DNA of 14,537 bases, from NCBI GenBank assembly GCA_029054485.1, contig JAIDFD010000273.1:1-14537 (forward strand), read 5' to 3'. Made by a program: the position numbers and the translations under genes. The notes under the pieces were generated by a model, which worked only from the letters and a program-made list of their open reading frames with translations, was not told the origin of the DNA and searched no databases. The stretch is from Clostridia bacterium. GTDB lineage: Bacteria > Bacillota > Clostridia > Christensenellales > Borkfalkiaceae. Positions within the stretch are counted from its first letter, which is position 1. The number at the start of each line of letters is the position of its first letter. Below, piece by piece: positions 8,115-14,480 of this stretch.

Positions 8115-8180
8115 TAAAATTCCCCTTAAAGCCGCTACAATAAATCTTGACAAGTTTTGATTTATAATACTCGTAATACC

Positions 8181-8210
8181 ATTATAGCACAGTTTCGTAG
8201 CGTTTGTAAA
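8181..8210 (-). promoter_or_regulatory. Likely internal promoter for the four-helix membrane protein
   Basis: On the - strand TTTACA (8210-8205), an 18-base spacer and a perfect TATAAT (8186-8181). The -35 lies in the last codons of the ABC-F gene and the -10 overlaps its stop codon. The start would be near 8174, leaving about 60 bases of leader before the ATG at 8114. Confidence 0.55.
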
Positions 8211-10071
8211 GAGTATCTAACTGTAATTTTATCCCTTCAAGCTTAGATAAAAGCTCTTGCACCTTTAAATAATCCGCCGCAACGTCGGGAAGAGCCAACT
8301 TTGAGTTGATTTCATCTTCTTCTTTTTCAAGCTGAGTAATTTCGCGCTCGATTTGTTTTGCAAGTTGTTTTTTCCGCTCCTCTTCCGCACGTTCCTTTTT
8401 TGAACGGTAACTGCTTTCCCGCTCCGCCTGCGCGGTTTTTTGTTTTTCCGCAAATTCGGCTTGCTTTTTTGCGTCTGCTGTTTTCTGCTTTTCCGAAAGG
8501 TAATTTTCGTATCCGCCGAAGTAAGTTTTCAGTCCGCCGTCCGAAATTTCGCAGACGTTCTGTGCGAGCGCGGAAATGAAATATCTGTCGTGCGAAACAA
8601 AAATGAGAGTGCCGTCAAATTCCTTCAACGATTTTTCCAGCCCCTCGCGGGCAGGCAAATCCAGGTGGTTGGTCGGTTCGTCCATAAGAAGGAAGTTTCC
8701 GCGTTCACATTCTAATATGCAAAGCGCGAGCTTCGCCCGCTCGCCACCCGAGAGGGATTTGACCTTTTTGTCCGCGTCCTCGGCAAAAAGTCCGCACCTT
8801 GCAAGCGCGGCGCGCGCCTCGGTCTGGGTGTAGCCCGTATGCCTTTCCCAAAGCTCGGATAAAACGGTGTTTTCCGCGTTTAAATTCGCCGACTCCTGAT
8901 CGAAGTAAGCAAAGCGCACAAGCCTGCCCTTGGTTATAGCCGTATTTCCGCTTAAAATTTCCTTTAAAAGGGTGCTTTTGCCCGTTCCGTTTTCGCCGAC
9001 CACGGCAACTTTTTCGCCGCGTTTTACTAAAAGATTTGCGCCTTTAAGTAGTTGTTTTCCGCCCCGCTCCAAGTTTAAATTTTTAATTTCCAGCGCGTTC
9101 TCGTAAGGCTCTGCATCATAATTAAAAACAAACCGCGGCGGCTTCGGCGGAATGAAGGGCTTTTCTACTAAGTCCATTTTTTCAAGCTGTTTTACCCTGC
9201 TTTGCGCCGACTTTGCCGTACTTGCGCGCGCGAGGTTTCTGTCAACATAATTCTGCAATTTTGCCCGCTCTTCAAGCTGCGCTTCGTACTCCTTTTGCAG
9301 TCTTTCGCAAAGCTCCGCTTTTAAGATTTTGTACTTCGAGTAGTTGCCCGCAAATGACAAAAGTTTTTTGTTTTCGAGTTCGAGCGTTCTTCTTGTAATT
9401 TTGTCTAGAAAAAACCTGTCGTGCGAAACAACGAAAATCGCGCCCTTAAAGGTTTGAAGATACTCTTCAAGCCAAAAGAGCGTGGGAATATCCAGGTGAT
9501 TGGTAGGCTCGTCCAAAATGAGTAAATCGGGGTTTTCAAGCAAAAGGCGGGCAAGTTTAAGCCTCGTCTTTTCTCCGCCCGACATAGTGTCTATTACCTG
9601 ATTATACCTGTCCGCAAAACCCAGTCCGTTTAGCACGGTCTTGATTTTAACTTCCACGTTAAAGCAATCGTTAGCCGAAATGTATTTGTTCAGGCTCTCG
9701 ATTTTTGCGGAAAGCGCGTTGTACTCGCGGCTGGTGTAATCGGTTTTTGAAAGCTCTTCAGAAAGGCTTGAAAGCTTTTGCACCGCGGAAAGCTCTTCAT
9801 TGAAAATGGCAAGCATTTCGCCGTAAACGGTGTTTCCGCAGGTATATCCCCCGCTCTGTTCGAGACAGCCGATTTTTATGCCGTTCTTTTTTACGACCGT
9901 CCCCGCGTCCGTCTGAAATTCACCCGTGATAAGCCTTATCAGCGTGGTCTTACCCTCGCCGTTCGCGCCGATAAGTCCCACGCGCTCGCCCTCGTTTATT
10001 GAAAAGGTCACGCCCGAAAATATTAAATTGTCGCCGTATGAAAACGCGGCGTTATCAAGTGAAATCAACAT
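8182..10071 (-). CDS. ABC-F family ribosome-associated ATPase (YdiF/Uup-like)
   Basis: A soluble protein of two fused ABC ATPase domains with no membrane helices, the ABC-F type that binds the ribosomal E site and adjusts or rescues translation. Domain 1 has Walker A GANGEGKTT (35-43), signature MSGGE (163-167), Walker B LLILDEPTNHLD (183-194) and switch SHD (216-218). The arginine/lysine-rich linker that reaches toward the P-site tRNA spans about 241-312. Domain 2 has GENGTGKST (359-367), LSGGE (440-444), LLMDEPTNHLD (461-471) and SHD (493-495). Residues 525-629 form a charged coiled-coil tail as in Uup and YdiF. All catalytic residues are intact, and 629 residues is typical for YdiF. The gene starts 3 bases after the radical SAM gene stops, with only a weak ribosome binding site, so translational coupling is likely. 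I see nothing that would make it an antibiotic-resistance protein. Confidence 0.92.
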   Translation of the reverse strand: MLISLDNAAFSYGDNLIFSGVTFSINEGERVGLIGANGEGKTTLIRLITGEFQTDAGTVVKKNGIKIGCLEQSGGYTCGNTVYGEMLAIFNEELSAVQKLSSLSEELSKTDYTSREYNALSAKIESLNKYISANDCFNVEVKIKTVLNGLGFADRYNQVIDTMSGGEKTRLKLARLLLENPDLLILDEPTNHLDIPTLFWLEEYLQTFKGAIFVVSHDRFFLDKITRRTLELENKKLLSFAGNYSKYKILKAELCERLQKEYEAQLEERAKLQNYVDRNLARASTAKSAQSRVKQLEKMDLVEKPFIPPKPPRFVFNYDAEPYENALEIKNLNLERGGKQLLKGANLLVKRGEKVAVVGENGTGKSTLLKEILSGNTAITKGRLVRFAYFDQESANLNAENTVLSELWERHTGYTQTEARAALARCGLFAEDADKKVKSLSGGERAKLALCILECERGNFLLMDEPTNHLDLPAREGLEKSLKEFDGTLIFVSHDRYFISALAQNVCEISDGGLKTYFGGYENYLSEKQKTADAKKQAEFAEKQKTAQAERESSYRSKKERAEEERKKQLAKQIEREITQLEKEEDEINSKLALPDVAADYLKVQELLSKLEGIKLQLDTLYKRYETVL

Positions 10072-10074
10072 AAA

Positions 10075-10926
10075 TCAAAAATCCCATCGGGGTATAAAAT
10101 TTTCACCGCTGCTGTCTGGTTGTTGTATGAACACGTTTTCAAGCGCGCATCTCTCCACTTCATCTAAAACGCGGTTGTACTCGCGCGGAGTAATTTTTCG
10201 TTGCAGTTCCTTATATTTTTCAATATCGCCGAACGGCGTATACTGCGCCATTAAACTGAAATAGACGCTCTTTGGCAAAGTTGAAACGAATTTTACGACC
10301 TCGACCGAGTCGTACGCGGCAAGGGGCAAAACCAAGTGGCGCACTATGCAGCCTGAAAGCATCTTGCCGTCTGCGCGCATTTTAAGCGGTTTGTCCGCCA
10401 TAAATTTCAACGCTGGCAGAGCGTAGTCGGCGTAGTCGGCGCGGACGGTGTACCTCTTTGCAAGCGCGGGGTCTATAAACTTCAAATCGGTAAGCCAAAT
10501 ATCCACGAATTTATCCGCCTCTTCAAGACTTTGGATTTTTTCGTAGCCGTGCGTGTTCCAGACAATCGGTATTTGCGGAAGGTAAATATCTAACGCTTCA
10601 CCGATTTCTTTAAGGTAGTGCGTGGGGTTAACCAGGTTGATGTTTTCCGCGCCCTCGCTTTCGAGCCGCTTGAAAATTTCGGCAAGCTCTTTAACCGTAA
10701 TTTCTTTCCCGCGAGTATTGCGAGAAAGCTCGAAGTTCTGGCAGAAAACGCACTTTAACGAACAGCCGCAAAAGAAAATACAGCCGCTCCCGTTTTTAAA
10801 AGATACGGGCGGCTCTTCAAACGGGTGAAGATAATATTTTGCAATTTTAACTCCGCTCACCCCGCACGCGCCGTTCGATTTTTTTCTGTCGGCGCCGCAG
10901 GACACGGGACACACACCGCAATTCAT
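10075..10926 (-). CDS. PflX-like radical SAM protein (COG1313 type)
   Basis: A 283-residue radical SAM enzyme related to pyruvate formate-lyase activating enzymes. The SAM cluster motif CxxxCxxC is C55-SLK-C59-VF-C62. It is preceded by an extra cysteine-rich N-terminus (C3, C6, C10, C21, in the pattern CGVCPVSCGADR and GACGV) that marks the PflX group and could hold another metal centre. Later conserved pieces are VNPTHYL (99-105) and PIVWNTHGYE (119-128). The substrate of this group is not established, and no pyruvate formate-lyase or obvious target lies nearby. It is first in a - strand unit with the ABC-F gene. The ATG at 10926 has no ribosome binding site. A well-spaced promoter ends 6 bases before it, so the mRNA may be leaderless. 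Confidence 0.88.
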   Translation of the reverse strand: MNCGVCPVSCGADRKKSNGACGVSGVKIAKYYLHPFEEPPVSFKNGSGCIFFCGCSLKCVFCQNFELSRNTRGKEITVKELAEIFKRLESEGAENINLVNPTHYLKEIGEALDIYLPQIPIVWNTHGYEKIQSLEEADKFVDIWLTDLKFIDPALAKRYTVRADYADYALPALKFMADKPLKMRADGKMLSGCIVRHLVLPLAAYDSVEVVKFVSTLPKSVYFSLMAQYTPFGDIEKYKELQRKITPREYNRVLDEVERCALENVFIQQPDSSGENFIPRWDF

Positions 10927-10932
10927 AGGGAT

Positions 10933-10961
10933 ATTATAAATTAAAAAGCGGCAAAAGGCAA
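10933..10961 (-). promoter_or_regulatory. Promoter of the radical SAM/ABC-F operon
   Basis: On the - strand TTGCCT (10961-10956), a 17-base spacer and TATAAT (10938-10933). The normal start distance puts +1 at or within a base or two of the ATG at 10926. It is back to back with the metK-operon promoter; the two -35 boxes are 7 bases apart. Confidence 0.65.
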
Positions 10962-10968
10962 GTTTTGT

Positions 10969-10997
10969 TTGACAAATATAATTGCGGCTGATATAAT
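10969..10997 (+). promoter_or_regulatory. Consensus sigma-A promoter of the metK riboswitch operon
   Basis: TTGACA (10969-10974), exactly 17 bases, then TATAAT (10992-10997). Both boxes match the consensus fully. Transcription should begin near 11004, just ahead of the riboswitch, so control is expected to act on elongation rather than initiation. Confidence 0.9.
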
Positions 10998-11006
10998 ACC
11001 CTTAAA

Positions 11007-11095
11007 CCTATAAAGAGTGTGCGAGAGAACGGCTCGTTGACCACACAGCAACCTGCATTGCAAGGTGCTAACGCCGCGTCCTATGGGAAATATAA
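11007..11095 (+). ncRNA. SAM-I (S-box) riboswitch aptamer
   Basis: The conserved core is present: AAGAG (11013-11017) at the entry, AGCAACC (11047-11053) and AAGGTGCTAA (11062-11071). P2 is GTGTG/CACAC (11017-11021 with 11042-11046) stacked on CGAG/CTCG (11022-11025 with 11033-11036), with a UUGAC bulge where the S-box kink-turn belongs. The P2 loop AGAACGG can pair its CGG (11030-11032) with CCG (11074-11076) in J3/4, the expected pseudoknot. P3 is ACCTGC/GCAaGGT (11051-11056 with 11060-11066), and P4 is a short TCC/GGA. P1 looks weak (TATA with TATA). It lies between a consensus promoter and a terminator ahead of a metK operon. Bound SAM should favour termination. Identification is by motif and context; no covariance model was run. 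Confidence 0.85.
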
Positions 11096-11106
11096 AAACG
11101 TAACTT

Positions 11107-11136
11107 ATCCCGTTCGGCGCGAACGGGATTTTTTTT
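11107..11136 (+). terminator. Riboswitch expression platform: intrinsic terminator
   Basis: A 10-bp perfect stem (11107-11116 with 11120-11129) has the loop GCG and runs into eight T's. Its 5' arm contains CCGTTC (11110-11115), the complement of GAACGG (11027-11032) in the P2 loop of the aptamer. That pairing is a candidate antiterminator, available only when the aptamer is unfolded. This predicts an OFF switch in high SAM. Confidence 0.88.
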
Positions 11137-11146
11137 AGGAGAAGTT

Positions 11147-11608
11147 ATGATTACGGAAATTACTATCGGCAAAATGCAAGATAGCGATAAATGCGATTAT
11201 TTTGAAATGTCGCGCGAATTTTATTCGCTGGGCGTTACCAACTCGCAAATTACCGATGAAGGACGCGATTGTTTTTGGAAAGAAATATTGAGCGGTGAAA
11301 TCGTCAAAGCCTACATACTTCGTTGCGGCGGCGAAACTGCGGGTTATGCAATCTGCGCCCTCTCCGCCTCTCAGGAGGCGTGCGGCAGAGTGCTTTGGCT
11401 GGACGAGCTATACGTTAAACCGCAATTCCGCGGCTTAGGCGTAGCAAAACATTTTTTTAAATTTATAGAGCAGGGCGGCGAATATAAGTTTGTGCGTTTA
11501 GAAGTTGAGCTAAATAACGATAAAGCAACCAAGCTATACAAGTCGCTCGGTTATAAAGAAGTCAAATATCTTCAACTTTACAAAAAGACAAATCAATCTG
11601 AAATATGA
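11147..11608 (+). CDS. GNAT family N-acetyltransferase
   Basis: A 153-residue acetyl-CoA-dependent acyltransferase fold. The acetyl-CoA pyrophosphate loop is QFRGLGVA (93-100), preceded by the motif A strand LWLDELYV (83-90). Motif B is LEVELNNDKATKLYKSLGY (118-136), typical of GNATs that modify small amines or protein N-termini. The substrate cannot be told from sequence. It is the first gene after the SAM riboswitch, with AGGAG 5 bases before the ATG, and metK starts 9 bases after its stop. It is therefore under SAM control and may act in a SAM- or methionine-linked step, but that is only guilt by association. Confidence 0.9.
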   Translation: MITEITIGKMQDSDKCDYFEMSREFYSLGVTNSQITDEGRDCFWKEILSGEIVKAYILRCGGETAGYAICALSASQEACGRVLWLDELYVKPQFRGLGVAKHFFKFIEQGGEYKFVRLEVELNNDKATKLYKSLGYKEVKYLQLYKKTNQSEI

Positions 11609-11617
11609 GGAATTAAA

Positions 11618-12778
11618 ATGAAAAAATTATTTACAAGCGAAAGCGTGACCGAAGGTCACCCTGACAAACTTTGCGACAACATTTCGGACGCTATCGTGGA
11701 CGAAATTTTCAAGGCAGATAAAAACGCGCGTTGCGCGGTTGAGTGCTGTGCGGCATACGACAGACTTTTGATTATGGGCGAGGTCACTACCACCGCCGAA
11801 GTCGACTACGAAAAAATCGCGCGCGAAACTATAAAAAGAATAGGCTACACATTCGGCTCGTTCGCATACGACAAATGCAAAATAATGGTTGCAATCCACA
11901 CCCAAAGCTCCGACATCGCTATGGGCGTTGACAACTCTTACGAAAATAAAGAAGGCGGCGCGCCCGAAGACGTATTAGGTGCGGGCGACCAGGGTATGAT
12001 GTTCGGATATGCCTGCCGCGAAACAGAAGAACTTATGCCCCTACCCATTTCGCTTGCGCATAAACTTGCGATAAGGCTCACCGAAGTGAGAAAGTCAAAT
12101 CTTCTGTCCTACCTCCGCCCCGATGGAAAAACACAGGTCACTGTGGAATACAACGGCAAAAAACCAGTGCGAATAGATACCGTGGTTGTTTCAGCCCAGC
12201 ACGATGAAAAAATCTTGCAGGAACAACTGAAAGAGGATATAAAGACGAACGTAATAAGCGTTCTTCCTAAAGAGCTTATCGATGGCGACACAAAGTATTT
12301 CATCAACCCCACGGGAAGATTTGAAATCGGCGGACCCGAGGGCGACAGCGGACTTACCGGCAGAAAAATTATTGTGGACACATACGGCGGCAGGTGCGCG
12401 CACGGCGGCGGAGCTTTTTCGGGCAAAGACCCCACAAAGGTTGACCGCTCGGCGGCGTATATGGCAAGGTACATATGTAAAAATCTCGTAGCCGCAGGAC
12501 TTTGCGATGAGGTGCAGTTGCAGGTGGCTTACGCTATCGGCGTATCCCGCCCCGTTTCCGTGTTCGTGGATACCTTTGGCACAGGCAAGCTGAGCGATAG
12601 CGAAATCGCCGATATAGTGACCTGGGAATTTGATTTACGCCCCTACTCCATTATCGAAAAACTGGGTCTGCGCGCCTCCGTTTACCTTCAAACCGCGGCG
12701 TACGGACACTTCGGCAAACAGGGCTTGCCGTGGGAAAGACTTGACAAAGTTCAGGATTTGAAAAAATATTTAAGATAA
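11618..12778 (+). CDS. metK: S-adenosylmethionine synthetase
   Basis: Makes S-adenosylmethionine from methionine and ATP in the cytoplasm. At 386 residues it is the normal family length. Signatures are [13 protein letters not shown] (8-20, with the catalytic His14 and metal-binding Asp16), [12 protein letters not shown] (121-132), GDSGLTGRK (242-250) and the phosphate-binding [19 protein letters not shown] (263-281). All look intact. The start is set by GAGGA 7 bases upstream. It is the second gene of the riboswitch operon, so its product represses its own transcript. The comF-type gene begins 3 bases after its stop. Confidence 0.98.
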   Translation: MKKLFTSESVTEGHPDKLCDNISDAIVDEIFKADKNARCAVECCAAYDRLLIMGEVTTTAEVDYEKIARETIKRIGYTFGSFAYDKCKIMVAIHTQSSDIAMGVDNSYENKEGGAPEDVLGAGDQGMMFGYACRETEELMPLPISLAHKLAIRLTEVRKSNLLSYLRPDGKTQVTVEYNGKKPVRIDTVVVSAQHDEKILQEQLKEDIKTNVISVLPKELIDGDTKYFINPTGRFEIGGPEGDSGLTGRKIIVDTYGGRCAHGGGAFSGKDPTKVDRSAAYMARYICKNLVAAGLCDEVQLQVAYAIGVSRPVSVFVDTFGTGKLSDSEIADIVTWEFDLRPYSIIEKLGLRASVYLQTAAYGHFGKQGLPWERLDKVQDLKKYLR

Positions 12779-12781
12779 CTA

Positions 12782-13516
12782 ATGATTAAGTTTTCCGATT
12801 TTACAAAAGCGCTGTCAAAAGTTTTCTTTCCCAGGTCGTTCACCTGCGACATTTGCGGAATAGAAACTTTTGACACAAATCTTTGTCCCGACTGTTTGAA
12901 AACGGTGACTTTCAATCACGGAACCACCTGTCCCGTCTGCGGAAGAAAAACCTTTTCGTCAGAAATCTGTCTTGAATGTAAGGCAAGTCTGCCGCGTTTT
13001 AAAAAGGCGGTTTCCGCTCTCGTCTACGAGGGCGGAGCAACGGTGCTTATTGCAAAATTCAAAAACGGTTGCGGTTATTTAAATGAATACTTTGCCGATT
13101 TGATTGCGGCAAAATCCGAAGGGATTTCAGACGCAGATTGCATAGTTTATATCCCCATGACTAAAAAAGCTTTGCGCAGGCGCGGCTATAACCAAGCCGA
13201 GCTTTTGGCAAAAAGCATTTCAAAGCGGCTGAATATTCCCGTACTCAAAGACGGGCTTGTCAAGACCGCGGAAACCGAGGATCAAAAAACTCTTTCAAGA
13301 AAAGAGCGTGCGACTAATCTTGCCGACTGCTTCAAAGTTAATAGACGTGCAGAGATTAAGGACAAGACTGTTTTACTAATAGACGATGTTTTAACTACGG
13401 GCGCGACCGCAGACTCCGCCTGCAAAAAACTTTTGCAAGCGGGCGCAAAACGCATATACTTCGCCACCGCCGCCTCGGTTGAATATAAGCTGATAAATAA
13501 AAAAGAGTCCAAATAA
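12782..13516 (+). CDS. ComF/ComFC-family phosphoribosyltransferase-like protein
   Basis: A 244-residue protein with an N-terminal zinc-ribbon array of four CxxC pairs (C22/C25, C35/C38, C50/C53, C63/C66). The C-terminal type I phosphoribosyltransferase fold has RRRGYNQAELLAKSI (132-146) and the PRPP loop VLLIDDVLTTGAT (197-209), with both acidic residues. ComFC works in DNA uptake in naturally competent bacteria, and homologues (GntX in E. coli) are widespread without competence. No comFA helicase gene is adjacent, and the link to metK is not the usual setting. The ribosome binding site is weak and the gap to metK is 3 bases, suggesting coupled translation. The start fits, because the first residues lead straight into the zinc-ribbon region. 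Confidence 0.93.
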   Translation: MIKFSDFTKALSKVFFPRSFTCDICGIETFDTNLCPDCLKTVTFNHGTTCPVCGRKTFSSEICLECKASLPRFKKAVSALVYEGGATVLIAKFKNGCGYLNEYFADLIAAKSEGISDADCIVYIPMTKKALRRRGYNQAELLAKSISKRLNIPVLKDGLVKTAETEDQKTLSRKERATNLADCFKVNRRAEIKDKTVLLIDDVLTTGATADSACKKLLQAGAKRIYFATAASVEYKLINKKESK

Positions 13517-13517
13517 A

Positions 13518-14183
13518 ATGTATACTGTAGATTTTTTAGGTACAACGCAAATTTACTTACAGAGTGAATCAGAGCTTATTTATAAAACGGTGCAAGAAAA
13601 ACCTGTAGGATGGTGCATTTGCGATTTGCACTTGTATTATCGCGATGGATCTGAAGAAACAAAAAAACTTGATTTTGATTTTTCTTGCTTTATAACACTT
13701 TCAAAAGATAACAAGTATCTGTTTGTTGCGACTGGAGAAAAACGATATATCATGTGCTATAAATTGAGCGACATGTCTGTTGTATGGAAAGTTAAAATCA
13801 AACATGATATCGGACCAATGCATTTTTGTAGTGATAAGTTATATTGTCGATGTTATAACGGGATTCATATCTATGATGCAAAGAACGGAGATTTTATTGA
13901 TAAGTTGCGGGCAACATCTTGCGATCAAATTTTTTCACTTGGCTGTAGGTATTTATGCTTGCTCTTCGGCGGACGTTTAAGAATATACGATATGGTGGAA
14001 AGCAAATATGTCTATAAAACGCAATATTTCAAAAGAGAAGACGACTATGCTTTGATGTATGTGATGGATCAAACGGAAGAGACAACAACAGTTAAATTTG
14101 CATATGGTAAGTCTTTAGTGCCGGGCGGAGAGCGTGAGGAGACCGCAATAATGTTTAAAATTAAGGATTTTTGTCTGCATTAA
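13518..14183 (+). CDS. Uncharacterised beta-propeller-like protein
   Basis: No family is recognised with confidence. The 221 residues show a repeating beta pattern like WD40/quinoprotein blades: CFITLSKDNKYLFVAT (57-72) with KLSDMSVVWKV; SDKLYCRCYNGIHIYDAKNG (105-124); CRYLCLLFGGRLRIYDMV (143-160). Three blades are visible, fewer than a closed propeller needs, so it may pair with itself or be a shortened relative. There are nine cysteines and no signal peptide, and it is probably cytoplasmic. It starts one base after the comF stop with no good ribosome binding site, so it is the last gene of the riboswitch operon by position. Its codons are clearly more AT-rich than those of metK and comF, which hints at later acquisition or weak selection. 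No terminator follows it. Confidence 0.7.
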   Translation: MYTVDFLGTTQIYLQSESELIYKTVQEKPVGWCICDLHLYYRDGSEETKKLDFDFSCFITLSKDNKYLFVATGEKRYIMCYKLSDMSVVWKVKIKHDIGPMHFCSDKLYCRCYNGIHIYDAKNGDFIDKLRATSCDQIFSLGCRYLCLLFGGRLRIYDMVESKYVYKTQYFKREDDYALMYVMDQTEETTTVKFAYGKSLVPGGEREETAIMFKIKDFCLH

Positions 14184-14256
14184 TAAAAAGGTGTTAACAA
14201 TGTTTAAATTTGACGAATTTCCCGAGAGAAAAGAATAAAAACCAAACCGATAAAAG

Positions 14257-14285
14257 TTGACTTTAATAATTTATTGCTGTATAAT
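14257..14285 (+). promoter_or_regulatory. sigma-A promoter of the tRNA-Ser transcript
   Basis: TTGACT (14257-14262), a 17-base spacer and TATAAT (14280-14285). The start should be near 14292, about 12 bases before the first tRNA-like repeat. No terminator lies between it and the tRNA-Ser gene, so the two repeats should be part of the precursor RNA. Confidence 0.8.
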
Positions 14286-14303
14286 TTCTATCTGTAATCA
14301 CTT

Positions 14304-14389
14304 GGAGAGATGATGCGGTAAGCGCTTCGCGCTTCGGTGCGACGAATGCTCCGCATTCGCCCGCTCCCCTACTAAAACTTAATATTTAT
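14304..14389 (+). repeat. tRNA-Ser-derived structured repeat, copy 1
   Basis: An 86-base unit that begins with GGAGAGATG, the tRNA-Ser 5' end, but has lost bases in the D-arm part. It then has a hairpin AAGCGC-TTC-GCGCTT (14320-14334), a second hairpin CGAATGC-TCC-GCATTCG (14343-14359) and CCGCTC (14361-14366), closing GCGG at 14315-14318. An AT-rich spacer follows (14371-14389). It is related to copy 2 along its whole length. It is not a working tRNA: there is no anticodon arm and no 3' acceptor strand complementary to GGAGAGA. Confidence 0.85.
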
Positions 14390-14480
14390 GGAGAGATGGC
14401 AGAGCGGTAAGCACTTTCGTGCTTCGGTTCGACGAATGCTCCGCATTCGCCCGCTCCCACAACTAAAACTTAATATTTAT
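14390..14480 (+). repeat. tRNA-Ser-derived structured repeat, copy 2
   Basis: A 91-base unit whose first 19 bases (14390-14408) are identical to the start of the tRNA-Ser gene at 14481. Together with the 19-base AT-rich spacer before them they form a 38-base exact direct repeat (14371-14408 and 14462-14499). An insert hairpin AAGCAC-TTTC-GTGCTT follows (14409-14424), then CGGTTCGA, the hairpin CGAATGC-TCC-GCATTCG (14433-14449), and CCGCTC (14451-14456) closing GAGCGG (14402-14407). The predicted shape is a three-way junction. It lacks an anticodon arm and cannot be a normal tRNA. Confidence 0.87.

Noticed and set aside
8115..8153. TTG start that lengthens the four-helix membrane protein by 13 residues
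   Set aside because: No ribosome binding site precedes the TTG. The ATG at 8114 has AAGGGG at a proper distance.
14200..14238. Twelve-codon open frame (MFKFDEFPERKE) with a GGTG upstream
   Set aside because: It is too short and weakly supported to call a gene. It may be a chance frame or the remnant of a lost gene start.
14304..14480. CRISPR array
   Set aside because: There are only two units, spacing is filled with related sequence rather than unique spacers, and no cas genes are present. The units are tRNA-derived.
14390..14480. Functional second tRNA-Ser gene
   Set aside because: There is no anticodon arm and no 3' acceptor strand to pair with GGAGAGA; only the first 19 bases match the tRNA.
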